Source: Thermoplasmatales archaeon E-plasma (GTDB lineage Archaea > Thermoplasmatota > Thermoplasmata > Thermoplasmatales > Thermoplasmataceae). From it: a stretch of 64,000 nucleotides of DNA. The position numbers were made by a program, and so were the translations under genes. Location: positions 62,001 through 126,000 of the forward strand of contig KI542675.1 in assembly GCA_000496135.1 (NCBI GenBank). The letters are read 5' to 3'. The notes below the pieces were generated by a model, which did no database searches, was not told where the DNA came from, and saw only the letters and a list, made by a program, of their open reading frames with translations. Below are positions 16,970 to 29,140 of this stretch, one piece after another (within the stretch, counting starts at the first letter, position 1; each line of letters opens with the position of its first letter).

Positions 16970-18424
16970 ATGAGAACAAAAGTGAAAGCAAAACTTTTGA
17001 TGGTTACAGGTACTGCTTCAGGTTCAGGGAAATCCACTCTGACTATGGCTCTATGCAATCTCCTTAGAAAATCCGGTTATACGGTCACTCCCTTCAAAGC
17101 AATAAATATTTCACTTAACTCAGTCGTTACACCGGACGGTTCAGAGATATCGAGGGCACAGTGGCTTCAGGCTATTGCTTGTGGAGTGGAGCCAAACTAT
17201 GAGATAAATCCATATTTAATCAAATACGAGGGAAATGGAAGAGCCCAGCTCATTGAGAACGGTAAATCATTAGGTTCGATGCCACATAAGGATCTATCGC
17301 ATTACCTGGAAATAAACGCCAGGAATAACATAAGATCAGCAATAAAACATTTAAGTGAGAACAATCAGGTAGTTGTAATCGAAGGAGCAGGTTCACCAGC
17401 TGAAATAAACAGAAGTGGTGAGGATTACGCAAACACATTCATTCTCAGGGAATATTCTCCTGTTACCATTCTCATAACAGATATAGAACAGGGAGGTGCA
17501 TTTGCATCCTTATATGGCACTTATCTTCTTATGGAAAACAGGGGTGTGCTGAAATGGTTTGTTATAAACAGAATGCGTGGAAATCCAGACGTACTGAATA
17601 CAGGAATAGAGAAGCTTGCTGAACTCACAGGGGTTCCAACGCTTGGTGTCATACCCAGAATTGATGAGATAAGGCTTCCTGGAGAAGATGGAAATGATTA
17701 TTCCAACAGTGGAATCTTTGGGACAGATGTTTGCATAATCAAATATCCCATGATGGAAAATCTGAGCGAAGTGGACCCATTAAAAGCATTTGGCATTGGA
17801 TATAACTATGTCAACAAAAATAATAAAAACCTTCTAAAATTGGCAAAGATTATTATCCTCCCAGGCTCCAAGGATGTATTCTCGGACTTAAAGTATCTGA
17901 AAGATAGCGGAATCGATGATATTTTAAGGGAAAGAGCAGTTTCTGGAGTAAAAATCCTTGGCATATGCGGAGGTTACCAGATGCTCTCCAGGAAGATTGA
18001 AAGCGATTTAAGAAACGAGGAACATGGGAAAGTATCCGGGCTTGGCCTTTTAAACGTTGAATTCTCTTATTTTCCCGTGAAAACTTTAAAGCGGACAAAT
18101 TTTACTATTTATGAATCAAATGATGATCCAAAATCCCAGGGCTATGAAATACACTTTGGAAACGTAATTAAAAACTCTGAAAGAGCACTTTTTTATACAG
18201 ATGAAGGTCCGGAAGGAAGCATAAGCGAATCAGGAAATGTTCTCGGAACAAATGTTCATGGTTGCCTTGAAAGTACTGCCTTTATTGAATATCTTCTGAA
18301 TATTCACATTGATAAGCCATATGGAGAAAGACTGACTGAGGAAATAGATCGAATTTCAGAGATCATAGGCCATTCCATAGATTTAAAATTACTCACAGGC
18401 TATCTGTCCCCCGTGAAAAAATAA
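16970..18424 (+). CDS. cobQ: cobyric acid synthase
   Basis: Glutamine-dependent amidation of adenosylcobyrinic acid diamide in B12 synthesis or salvage. The 484 residues comprise an N-terminal BioD-like ATPase domain (Walker A GTASGSGKSTLTMAL, residues ~14-28; PFKAINISLNS; VVIEGAGSPAEIN) and a C-terminal class I glutaminase domain with the nucleophile in GICGGYQML, then GYEIHFGNV and the His in NVHGCLE. Length is normal. ATG at 16970; another ATG at 16963 is out of frame. No other cobalamin gene is in the window. Confidence 0.95.
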   Translation: MRTKVKAKLLMVTGTASGSGKSTLTMALCNLLRKSGYTVTPFKAINISLNSVVTPDGSEISRAQWLQAIACGVEPNYEINPYLIKYEGNGRAQLIENGKSLGSMPHKDLSHYLEINARNNIRSAIKHLSENNQVVVIEGAGSPAEINRSGEDYANTFILREYSPVTILITDIEQGGAFASLYGTYLLMENRGVLKWFVINRMRGNPDVLNTGIEKLAELTGVPTLGVIPRIDEIRLPGEDGNDYSNSGIFGTDVCIIKYPMMENLSEVDPLKAFGIGYNYVNKNNKNLLKLAKIIILPGSKDVFSDLKYLKDSGIDDILRERAVSGVKILGICGGYQMLSRKIESDLRNEEHGKVSGLGLLNVEFSYFPVKTLKRTNFTIYESNDDPKSQGYEIHFGNVIKNSERALFYTDEGPEGSISESGNVLGTNVHGCLESTAFIEYLLNIHIDKPYGERLTEEIDRISEIIGHSIDLKLLTGYLSPVKK

Positions 18425-18495
18425 GAAAAGTGTCTTATTGCCACAGAACTAACTAATTAACAGAAAAAGACTATATTATTAGTTGTAGTTCAAGT

Positions 18496-18864
18496 ATGAT
18501 GATGCCCGGCAAAATGAATTCAAGAGAAATGAGAAGAATGATGTCTCAGATGGGTATAAAATCCACTGAAATGACCGATGTAAAAAGAATTGTCATGGAG
18601 GGTGAGGCAAAAAATTATATTATTGACAACCCGGAAGTGGTTATGATCGAAGCACAGGGACAGAAAAGCCTCCAGATTGTAGGGAATATCAGGGAGGTTT
18701 CAAAGGCACAAACCGTTAAAAAAGCAGCTACAGAACCCTCCTTTCCAAAGGAAGATATAGACCTGGTAATGAGCCAGGCAAACGTTACCAGAGAGAGAGC
18801 TGTGGAAGCCCTTAAAAAAGCTTCCGGAGAGCCTGCCCAGGCTATCATTGATCTGAGCCAATGA
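18496..18864 (+). CDS. nac: nascent polypeptide-associated complex protein (archaeal NAC)
   Basis: Ribosome-associated chaperone that binds emerging nascent chains as a homodimer. 122 residues: basic Met-rich N terminus (NSREMRRMMSQMGIK), the NAC beta-barrel (KRIVMEGEAKNYIIDNPEV, QKSLQIVG) and a C-terminal UBA domain (VMSQANVTRERAVEALKKA ...). The stop overlaps the start of the CCA-adding enzyme gene (ATGA), so the two are co-translated. Confidence 0.93.
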   Translation: MMMPGKMNSREMRRMMSQMGIKSTEMTDVKRIVMEGEAKNYIIDNPEVVMIEAQGQKSLQIVGNIREVSKAQTVKKAATEPSFPKEDIDLVMSQANVTRERAVEALKKASGEPAQAIIDLSQ

Positions 18865-20162
18865 TCGATTTAAAAAAAGTTATTGCAGAGTATTCACCAG
18901 ACACTGCTGAAATAGAGTCTGTCAGGAAACTATCAGATGATCTTATCATTAAAATAAGCGATTATTGCAGGATTAACAACATCAACGCGGATCCACTTCT
19001 TGTTGGATCGTCATCCAGAGGTACATCACTAAGGGGTGCAGATGTAGATATATTCATCCGATTCAAAAGAGGCTATGGAATCAGGGAAATGGAGAAACTG
19101 GGTCTGGAGATAGGTCATTCCATTTTAAAAAAAGGAGTGGAAAAATATGCAGAGCATCCCTATGTATCATCCAATGAATTCGGGAGAAAGGTGGATGTAG
19201 TTCCATGCTTCATGATTGATAACGCAAATGAACGCCTCACAGCGGTGGATCGAACCCCTTTGCACAGCGAATATCTTAAGACCCACCTCACAGTCCAGCA
19301 GAGGGATGAGGTAAAACTTCTGAAGTTGTTCATGAGAAAGCAGGGGATTTATGGTTCTGAGCTGAAGACAAATGGCTTTTCAGGCTATGTTACAGAACTT
19401 TTGATCGTGAATTACGGTTCCTTCCTGTCTGCGATAACTCATTTTTCAACGCTTAAGGGGAAATTGATTGTTGGGGATTATGAGGCAACGAAAAAGTTCA
19501 CTTCACCAGTGATAATAATCGATCCAACGGACCCGCAGAGAAATGCCGGGGCGGCAGTTTCGTTGACTGCTCTATCAATCCTGAAACTCTGCGGTAAAAT
19601 ATTTCTGAGGGAACCGTCTGAATCCTATTTCGGTATGGAACCTGACAAAAAGCCTTCCCCGAATGTTGACAGAGGGACAGTATTTTACATAATAAGGATA
19701 AGGCGCCCAGAAATTGTAGACGATATTATCTTTCCACAGGTTCAGAAGATGATCTCAGCAATAGTTCGTGCCTCAAAGGAATACGGTTTCAACATAATCA
19801 GTTCAGAATATTCAGTGGAAGATGAGATTGAGGTTTTGCTGGAACTGGAAACAGATATTCTACCATCAGTAAAGTTGCACAGTGGACCGCCGGTAGAAAG
19901 TGATAACATTATTCCGTTTTTGGAAAAACATAATGGAAAGGATGTTCTCAGGGGCCCGTATGTAATGGATGGAAGAATTTACGTAGAGTTGAAAAACAGC
20001 ATGAACGTTTACGATGATGCTCTTCATAAAATACTTGAGAATGCAGATCTGGGCAAGCACATAAACAATATGAAAGAGGAGTTTAAAATTCAGAGATATG
20101 AAGGAAAATTGCCGGATCTGAAAGTATCAACTAATTTTTTATCAAAAAGGAATCCAAATTAG
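18861..20162 (+). CDS. cca: CCA-adding enzyme (class I tRNA nucleotidyltransferase)
   Basis: Adds CCA to tRNA 3' ends without a template. The 433-residue protein shows the class I nucleotidyltransferase core VGSSSRGTSLRGADVDIFI (about 49-67; GS...DxD) and the third acidic residue in GRKVDVVPCF, followed by the archaeal central domain (LLKLFMRKQGIYGSELKTNG, FSGYVTELL) and the C-terminal tail domain. It is needed here because both tRNA genes in the window lack an encoded CCA. Follows NAC with a four-base overlap. Confidence 0.96.
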   Translation: MIDLKKVIAEYSPDTAEIESVRKLSDDLIIKISDYCRINNINADPLLVGSSSRGTSLRGADVDIFIRFKRGYGIREMEKLGLEIGHSILKKGVEKYAEHPYVSSNEFGRKVDVVPCFMIDNANERLTAVDRTPLHSEYLKTHLTVQQRDEVKLLKLFMRKQGIYGSELKTNGFSGYVTELLIVNYGSFLSAITHFSTLKGKLIVGDYEATKKFTSPVIIIDPTDPQRNAGAAVSLTALSILKLCGKIFLREPSESYFGMEPDKKPSPNVDRGTVFYIIRIRRPEIVDDIIFPQVQKMISAIVRASKEYGFNIISSEYSVEDEIEVLLELETDILPSVKLHSGPPVESDNIIPFLEKHNGKDVLRGPYVMDGRIYVELKNSMNVYDDALHKILENADLGKHINNMKEEFKIQRYEGKLPDLKVSTNFLSKRNPN

Positions 20163-20164
20163 GG

Positions 20165-20359
20165 TTAGCCTCCGGAGAATACCTCCAGAAGCACAAGATC
20201 ATCATCTGGATTAACTATGTCATCTGAGGTTGCAGGATTTCCATTTAATATGGCAACAAATCTTTCTCTGGATATTAAAAATGAAGCCATAAGGTCATTT
20301 AGCTTTAGGGCTGTATCGATAAACTTCTGCTCTGACTTTCTGCCAATTATTCTAATCAT
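20165..20359 (-). CDS. MoaD/ThiS-like small archaeal modifier protein (SAMP)
   Basis: 64 residues with a beta-grasp pattern (strand IRIIGRK, a helix around KLNDLMASFL, RFVAILNGNPAT, then DDLVLLEVFSGG) and the C-terminal Gly-Gly that is adenylated and thiocarboxylated or conjugated in the ThiS/MoaD/SAMP family. It may act in tRNA thiolation or molybdopterin sulfur transfer, or as a protein tag; no E1-like partner is in the window. ATG start. Convergent with cca with a two-base gap; tRNA-Gln lies just upstream on the same strand. Confidence 0.8.
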   Translation of the reverse strand: MIRIIGRKSEQKFIDTALKLNDLMASFLISRERFVAILNGNPATSDDIVNPDDDLVLLEVFSGG

Positions 20360-20370
20360 ATCGAACCTTA

Positions 20371-20443
20371 CAGCCCCGGGCAGATTCGAACTGCCGTCGT
20401 CGGATTCAAAGTCCGATATGCTTGGCCACTACACCACGGGGCT
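20371..20443 (-). tRNA. tRNA-Gln (TTG)
   Basis: Cloverleaf with acceptor AGCCCCG/CGGGGCT and discriminator G, anticodon stem TCGGA/TCCGA with loop CTTTGAA (anticodon TTG), and T-arm CAGTTCGAATCTG. There is no encoded CCA and no intron. It sits between the SAMP-like gene and the ferredoxin gene, all on the minus strand, with only ten bases to the ferredoxin stop. Confidence 0.94.
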
Positions 20444-20452
20444 CTAAAAAAA

Positions 20453-20885
<433 letters not shown>

Positions 20886-21076
20886 GTTAACACCTCTTAC
20901 GACATTGCCACCTTGATATATAATTATTTGCACAGAAATCAGGTAAATAAGGCATTTAATCAAGTATAATACCAAGGAAAAAAAAGGCTAACCTCTCAAA
21001 AATCTTATGAATAAATGAAAAATATTGAAAAAAATTCAAATTGATATATTTTTATTTTATAATGCTATATTCCTTC

Positions 21077-22093
21077 ATGGAAAACCCTCAAGAAGGAATG
21101 GTTGATCGCAAGGGAATAGGGGAATTCGTAAATACGCTGATAAGACAGTTCAAATTTAAGAGGGAAGATTTTAGAACTATAGGCCCAATGGGAGGTTTTA
21201 CATCTCTCATAGATCTGGGAAACATAGCCATAGCAATGAATACCGATGGAGTTGGAACAAAAGTTCTCATTGCAGAGGAAGTATCCAAATGGGAAAGCAT
21301 CGGAATGGACTGCATAGCAATGAATGTTAATGATACAATAACAGTTGGTGCTGAGCCAATAGCTATGGTTGATTACATCTCGCTTAAGAAACCAAATCAG
21401 GAAGTGGCAAGGCAACTGGGAATTGGTTTGAATGTTGGAGCACAAATTTCTAACATTTCCATAGTTGGAGGAGAAACTGCAATGCTTCCAGATCTTGTGA
21501 AGGGCACAGATGTATCTGGAACGGTTATAGGTATAGTGCACAAGAATCAGATAGTCACAGGTGAGTCCATTAAAGACGGAGACATTATTTTTGGTCTACA
21601 GAGCAGTGGTCTCCACTCAAATGGCTTTACCACGGTAAGAAAAGTTATCAAAGATAATGAAATAAATCTTATGGATCCTTTCCCGGGAGAAACAAAGAAG
21701 GCACATGAAATTCTGCTGGAGCCAACCAGAATATACGTAAGAGAAATTCTTGATCTTATGAGTATAGTAAATATCAAAGGAATGGCCAATATAACGGGTG
21801 GGGGTTTAAAAAATCTTGTTAGAATGAAGGATATGAGATATGTTATCGATGACCCGATTGAACCTCAAAACGTATTTAATAAAATTATGGAATTAGGTTC
21901 TCTTGATTATAACAGCATGTATGAGATCTTCAATATGGGAATTGGATTTGCCATAGTTATAGATCAGGATGATAAGAGAGATTTTGTCAGCACAATCAAG
22001 AACCGCCTGCCATTTAAAGAAATTGGTCATATTGAAAACGGTTCGGGAATCACTGTACCCAAATTCGGAGTAGAATTGGCAGGTTATTATTGA
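21077..22093 (+). CDS. purM: phosphoribosylformylglycinamidine cyclo-ligase (AIR synthetase)
   Basis: Fifth step of purine synthesis. Characteristic segments are NTDGVGTKVLIAEEV, CIAMNVNDTITVGAEPIAMV, ISIVGGETAMLPDLVKGTDV, GLQSSGLHSNGFTTVRK and ANITGGGLKNL; the length from here (338) is normal. The frame is open from TTG 21041 with further ATGs at 21062 and 21077. The A/T-rich TATA-like run at 21043-21059 fits transcription starting near 21077, so the last ATG (MENPQEGMVDRKG) is preferred. Confidence 0.94.
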   Translation: MENPQEGMVDRKGIGEFVNTLIRQFKFKREDFRTIGPMGGFTSLIDLGNIAIAMNTDGVGTKVLIAEEVSKWESIGMDCIAMNVNDTITVGAEPIAMVDYISLKKPNQEVARQLGIGLNVGAQISNISIVGGETAMLPDLVKGTDVSGTVIGIVHKNQIVTGESIKDGDIIFGLQSSGLHSNGFTTVRKVIKDNEINLMDPFPGETKKAHEILLEPTRIYVREILDLMSIVNIKGMANITGGGLKNLVRMKDMRYVIDDPIEPQNVFNKIMELGSLDYNSMYEIFNMGIGFAIVIDQDDKRDFVSTIKNRLPFKEIGHIENGSGITVPKFGVELAGYY

Positions 22094-22160
22094 TTCGAAC
22101 CAAAAGTTATTCACACTCTTTTACACATAAAGTCTATTAAATAAATAGAAATGTTAACTT

Positions 22161-22511
22161 ATGAAAATAATAGCGGTAGTAGATGAGGAGAGAATGATAA
22201 CTCCACTGGAATATGGAAACACAATTGTGCAGATAGATACTGAAACTGGAGAGAAAAAACATTATCAAAATCCAGGCTTTGGTTCTCCTTTCCAAGGCAA
22301 AGAAAGATCAATGATGGGCATAATTTCCCTGAATCCGGATGCCATAATAGTCAAGGAAGGTGTACTTTGCCCTGGTTCTTACCACATGTCTCTCGGTAAA
22401 ATGAAGTATATACCAGTTGATGAGGAGAAGCTGGATGACATAGAACCTAAACTTACAAAGCTTAAGGACAGTGCAAAGGAAGAACTAGACTTTATGATGT
22501 ACAGAGAATAA
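22161..22511 (+). CDS. small conserved protein, possibly NifX/FeMo-cofactor-binding fold
   Basis: 116 residues starting MKIIAVVDEERMITPLEYGN, with IVQIDTETGEKKHYQNPGFG and a later LNPDAIIVKEGVLCPGSYH. The order of strands and the INP-like turn resemble the small ribonuclease-H-like NifX/NafY family found as stand-alone proteins in many archaea, but identity is weak and the function unknown. One Cys (LCPGSYH) sits where relatives carry ligands. It follows purM by 67 bases and overlaps the convergent DUF99 gene by 27 bases at the 3' ends. Confidence 0.6.
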   Translation: MKIIAVVDEERMITPLEYGNTIVQIDTETGEKKHYQNPGFGSPFQGKERSMMGIISLNPDAIIVKEGVLCPGSYHMSLGKMKYIPVDEEKLDDIEPKLTKLKDSAKEELDFMMYRE

Positions 22512-23081
22512 TTCCTTAGAACTGTACAATCCTGATGCAATAATCTGTGCAATCCTCAAAGGCTCTGGGAGAAGTCCGGTTTTAAAACATTCCGAGAGAA
22601 TCAGCAACAGTTCATTATTAGAAATGCCTGTAGCATTTACATAATATTTTTCATTTTTTATTGTTACTTCCGTTGTTTCAAGGCTGTTAAGGATTTTAAG
22701 TTTTACGCTCTCGTCCTTATTTTTTTTCAATTCAAGGCTTCTGATAGCTTTTTCCATGCATTCTCTACAGTGAGGAACCCTTGAGAAAGATGCAGTGGGG
22801 ATTTTTGTTGTGCTACAGATAATATCAGGATCGTATAGATTCAGGCCTCCCAGAGATATTCCTTTGGTCAGGATAAGCTCTATATTCGGAAACGGCCTTG
22901 ATTTCAAAGTCTCTATTATGGTGTTTGTGGAATCATCACCGTCCACTTCCACTGATGCAAAATTCACTGATTCCACTATGTCCGGGCACCTCATTAACAC
23001 AAAAACAAGTGATGTTTCAGTGTCAGAACTTCTCTGAAACCCTGAAGAAACTATTCCCAGAATTCTCCCATGCAATTTCAT
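22485..23081 (-). CDS. DUF99 family protein (endonuclease V-related fold)
   Basis: 198 residues matching the archaeal UPF0215/DUF99 family: FVLMRCPDIVESVNFASVEVDGDDSTNTII near the N terminus, ELILTKGISLGGLNLYDPD, the PHCRECMEKAIRSLE segment, and the C-terminal LPEPLRIAQIIASGL. The family is structurally related to endonuclease V, but its activity is not established. ATG start. It is read away from the 23S rRNA promoter region. Confidence 0.82.
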   Translation of the reverse strand: MKLHGRILGIVSSGFQRSSDTETSLVFVLMRCPDIVESVNFASVEVDGDDSTNTIIETLKSRPFPNIELILTKGISLGGLNLYDPDIICSTTKIPTASFSRVPHCRECMEKAIRSLELKKNKDESVKLKILNSLETTEVTIKNEKYYVNATGISNNELLLILSECFKTGLLPEPLRIAQIIASGLYSSKELFSVHHKV

Positions 23082-23220
23082 TACACCCTATATTCGAAGA
23101 AGTCAATTAAAAGATATGTCCACTGAGAAAGAAACTCACAAAACGTTAAATTAAGGGCATTAGCACTGCTTTACCGGTATTCAACATGGTACCTGTGATT
23201 TCAAAATTTTACCAAAATGC

Positions 23221-23227
23221 TTATATG
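23221..23227 (+). promoter_or_regulatory. probable 23S rRNA promoter (TATA box)
   Basis: CTTATATG, preceded by an A-rich CAAAA BRE-like stretch, lies about 120 bases before the mature 23S. Transcription would start near 23250, leaving a leader that includes the 5' half of the processing stem. Confidence 0.4.
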
Positions 23228-23317
23228 AGTCATTATAATACCACGGCTACGCACTTGATTATGCACCCTTTAAGGAAGCTTATAGGGGAAGGGAATGAGG
23301 TTTAATAACCGATGAAG

Positions 23318-23342
23318 CCGGTAAAAAAATAGACAGCACAAT

Positions 23343-23352
<10 letters not shown>
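23318..23352 (+). other. 5' half of 23S rRNA processing stem
   Basis: CCGGTAAA (23318-23325) and ATGGATTGTGCA (23341-23352) are exactly complementary to TTTACCGG (26281-26288) and TGCACAATCCAT (26259-26270) at the other end of the gene, with AGC/GCT pairing in between. Together they form the long stem with internal bulges that archaeal splicing endonuclease cuts in pre-rRNA. Confidence 0.6.
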
Positions 23353-26258
<2,906 letters not shown>

Positions 26259-26268
<10 letters not shown>

Positions 26269-26288
26269 ATGCTAAAGTTATTTACCGG
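26259..26288 (+). other. 3' half of 23S rRNA processing stem
   Basis: TGCACAATCCAT and TTTACCGG pair with the sequences at 23341-23352 and 23318-23325. The TTTACCGGTATTCA at 26281-26294 is also an exact direct copy of 23170-23183 upstream of the promoter. Confidence 0.55.
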
Positions 26289-26502
26289 TATTCATTCCAA
26301 CAAGTGTATTATTTTTATTTTTTAAGAACCAGGATTGTTTCTATATTATGATTCCAAGGACTTAACTAAAGAAAATAAATTTTACTTGTTTAGTTAAATA
26401 CCTTCTAATATTTTGAAAAATCATGGGGTATAATAGAAGAGGAATTAATTTAAAATTGTCTCTAAGAACCATTTATGAGTTATTTACAATAAGAAAATAG
26501 GT

Positions 26503-26982
26503 GTGCTATTTGTTTTTTTTACCGCTATAACCGCTTTATATTTCATTCTGTTGCCAATGCTACCATTAGGAACATTCTTTCTTTCTGCAGTGAGGTTTAT
26601 AACGCCAATTCAGGTAATTTTTTCAATTATAATGGGGTTCCTATTATCAATCCTCATCTTACTTTCCATGAGATCATATGCACTTGGTGTGAGAATAAAC
26701 AAAGGGGCAGGAGCTGCTTCGGTGTTAACAGGTATTGTTAATGTATTCTGTTGCACTCCAATTATACCTTTAATCATTGGAATTGCTGGTGCCTCCTCAC
26801 CATTTATCTTCAGGTATTCACCGCGGGTCCAGTATTTTTTTGCCGTTGACTATCCAATATTCTATTTAGTTTCAGTGTTGTTGTTAACATATTCTATCCT
26901 CACAGTGGCCTCGAATATAGGGTGCTGTAAATTGGATCCCATTACTGGAAAGAATGTTCCATCTCTTAATCAGGAGGCTTGA
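26503..26982 (+). CDS. membrane protein with conserved Cys pairs, partner of thioredoxin-like gene
   Basis: 159 residues with about four membrane segments. Two Cys-Cys pairs stand out: VFCCTPIIP (about residue 85) after the second segment and IGCCKLDP near the C terminus. A similar arrangement of a small polytopic protein with cysteines beside an anchored thioredoxin suggests a thiol-redox or metal-handling pair (inference). GTG start at 26503 without a strong ribosome site; the stop overlaps the spacer before the next gene, whose AGGAGG lies inside this coding sequence. Confidence 0.65.
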   Translation: MLFVFFTAITALYFILLPMLPLGTFFLSAVRFITPIQVIFSIIMGFLLSILILLSMRSYALGVRINKGAGAASVLTGIVNVFCCTPIIPLIIGIAGASSPFIFRYSPRVQYFFAVDYPIFYLVSVLLLTYSILTVASNIGCCKLDPITGKNVPSLNQEA

Positions 26983-26984
26983 AA

Positions 26985-27587
26985 ATGTCAAAATCAAATA
27001 AAAAAAAGTTGGAGCAGCTGAGGAAAAGACAGATAAAGCAAAGGAAAAAAATGGAAAAAATAATCCTCACAGGCATAGCTGTGATTGCGTTGATTGTAGC
27101 TGCCATCCATTATGAGCAAACTTCTGTAAACGGAAATAATTCGGTAACAAGCGCTTTGAAAAAACCCCTGAGTGATTTTACTGTCACATTGATAAACGGG
27201 CAAAAGATCTCATCCGTTTCCCTGGAGGGACAACCGATGGTTGTTTGGTTTATGACGACATGGTGCTCATCCTGTTCTGAAACAAGCCAGATTCTACAAT
27301 CCCAGTATTACAACACATTCAGGTCAGATGGAATAATCCTATTGCAAATTGAAAACTACAATGATCTGAATCAGCCTGGTGAAAGCCTGTCGAACTTTGC
27401 AGCCCAGTATGGAGGAGTAAATGAGCCGGGGTGGTATATTGGAACAGCTCCTCAGTGGGTGACCGAGCAATATAACCCTTACAGTTACCTTGATACATAT
27501 TATCTTGTTAATTCACAGGGGCAAATAGTAGGTACAGGGCAGGGCCTTGGTGCAAATCTAAACAGTGTAATTCAAACTTTGGCGTGA
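26985..27587 (+). CDS. membrane-anchored thioredoxin-fold protein (TlpA/ResA-like)
   Basis: 200 residues: a very basic cytoplasmic N terminus (KKKLEQLRKRQIKQRKK), one membrane anchor (about 26-42), then an extracytoplasmic redoxin domain with WFMTTWCSSCSETSQ (CxxC active site about residue 95) and a C-terminal YYLVNSQGQIVG strand. It probably reduces or forms disulfides outside the membrane. ATG 26985 is chosen because AGGAGG at 26972-26977 is seven bases upstream; the in-frame TTG 26979 is too close to that site. Co-transcribed with the preceding membrane protein. Confidence 0.82.
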   Translation: MSKSNKKKLEQLRKRQIKQRKKMEKIILTGIAVIALIVAAIHYEQTSVNGNNSVTSALKKPLSDFTVTLINGQKISSVSLEGQPMVVWFMTTWCSSCSETSQILQSQYYNTFRSDGIILLQIENYNDLNQPGESLSNFAAQYGGVNEPGWYIGTAPQWVTEQYNPYSYLDTYYLVNSQGQIVGTGQGLGANLNSVIQTLA

Positions 27588-27709
27588 AGGTTGTATATTT
27601 TAAATGATATTCATAAAAAAACGCAATGAGGGCTCTCCATAAAAAAATTAAAAACCAGTTTGATCAGAAATAATTTCAATAGTAAAAAAAATAAAATTAA
27701 CCTGATATT

Positions 27710-28558
27710 TTATTTTTCTAGAATTTCTTCAACCTTTGAAGTAATATTCTCGAATTCTTTTCTGATTTCATCTGATATTTCTACAGCAGGTATTCCCATG
27801 TCTCCATTTTCAACAATCTCCGGATGTATGGGTATTCTTCCAAGGAACGGAATTCCGAGTCTCTTGCAAAGTTCCTCAGCACCGCCACTTTTGAATATGT
27901 TAGTTGTCTTTCCGCAATGAGGGCAAACAAATCCGCTCATGTTTTCAACCATACCAATGACATTTAATTTTAGCTTTGAAGCAAAGTCCAGGGCTTTTCT
28001 GGCATCGAGTAACGCTACATCCTGGGGAGTTATAACTATTATGATACCATCAGCCTGTGGCACAAGCTGGGAGACGGTTAAAGCCTCATCACCGGTTCCA
28101 GGTGGCAGATCCAGAATTACGTAATCTGCATTGTCCCAGAACACATCCTCCAGAAACTGCTGAATGGCTTTATGCCTTAAGGCTCCTCTCCATATAACTG
28201 CGGTGCCATCATCCGGTAACATAAAAGCCATAGAAATTACCTTAACGCCATACTTTGTCGAAGCTGGAATTATTCCCTTCTCGTTTGCCACAAGTTTTTC
28301 CCTGGAGATACCAAGAAGAAGTGGGTCATCAGGGCCATTGATATCTGCATCTATGAGTCCAACTTTGAATTTTTTTGCAAGTGTTACTGAAAGATTTACT
28401 GAGAATGTACTTTTTCCAACTCCCCCTTTTCCGCTCATTACAAGGACAGTGTGTTTCACTCCCTGGTATTTACTTGAAGGCTGTGGTGCAGTTACTACTG
28501 GAGGTGGTGGTGGATTAATCTTGATGTTCCCTTTTGACATTACTAACATTATTGCCAT
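27710..28558 (-). CDS. Mrp/NBP35-type Fe-S cluster carrier ATPase
   Basis: Iron-sulfur cluster scaffold/carrier of the ApbC/Mrp family. 282 residues with a deviant Walker A GKGGVGKSTFSVNLS (about 43-57), LIDADINGPDDPLLLGI, DYVILDLPPGTGDEALT and the cluster-binding CPHCGKTTNIF (CxxC about residue 213). A proline-rich N terminus (NPPPPPVVTAPQ) replaces the DUF59 domain found in longer relatives. ATG start. A stand-alone gene divergent from the HIT gene. Confidence 0.92.
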   Translation of the reverse strand: MAIMLVMSKGNIKINPPPPPVVTAPQPSSKYQGVKHTVLVMSGKGGVGKSTFSVNLSVTLAKKFKVGLIDADINGPDDPLLLGISREKLVANEKGIIPASTKYGVKVISMAFMLPDDGTAVIWRGALRHKAIQQFLEDVFWDNADYVILDLPPGTGDEALTVSQLVPQADGIIIVITPQDVALLDARKALDFASKLKLNVIGMVENMSGFVCPHCGKTTNIFKSGGAEELCKRLGIPFLGRIPIHPEIVENGDMGIPAVEISDEIRKEFENITSKVEEILEK

Positions 28559-28669
28559 TCAGTATTTATCATGTTTCAAGTGCTTCCAAACTGGTAAAAA
28601 TACAATCAAAATGAAATATCTTCAAACCCTTAAATTTGCATTTTCAAGAGTAAGAATCGAAAAATCTAA

Positions 28670-29140
28670 TTGTGCAGTTATGATTCCAATTCATTGGAAA
28701 AAGAAGGATGCGTTTTTTGTGAGATCGTGAGCAAGAAGAAAGAATCCTATAATTTCTATGAGGATGGAGAGATCACAGGCTTCATGGATCTATATCCAGT
28801 TGAAAATGGACATGCCCTCATAATGCCAAACGAGCATTTTGAAAATATTTTTGATATTGAACTGAAAGTTTACCTGAAAATACATGGACTTGCTAGAATA
28901 GTTTCCATGGCTATGCGTCAATCTCTAGGTGCGGAAGGAATTAATATTGGGCAAAATAATGGAGAATGTGCCAATCAAAGGGTGAATCATTACCACCTGC
29001 ATGTGATTCCAAGATGGGAGAGCAACAATATAAACTGGGGAAGGATAGAAATGTCCAGAGAGGATATCCAGAAAAATTCAGAAATACTGCGTAAAAGCAT
29101 AGATGGATTTTTAGATCGCGGATTCAAAATTTTGGAATGA
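28670..29140 (+). CDS. HIT family nucleotide hydrolase
   Basis: Histidine-triad protein of about 150 residues; the active site NHYHLHVIPRW (HxHxH) lies near residue 108, preceded by CVFCEIV, a Cys pair (with a downstream His) that binds zinc in this family, and DLYPVENGHALIMPNEH. Relatives hydrolyse AMP-linked dinucleotides or aminoacyl adenylates. The start is uncertain: TTG 28670 or the in-frame TTG 28694, which gives MEKEGCVFCEI. Confidence 0.9.
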   Translation: MCSYDSNSLEKEGCVFCEIVSKKKESYNFYEDGEITGFMDLYPVENGHALIMPNEHFENIFDIELKVYLKIHGLARIVSMAMRQSLGAEGINIGQNNGECANQRVNHYHLHVIPRWESNNINWGRIEMSREDIQKNSEILRKSIDGFLDRGFKILE

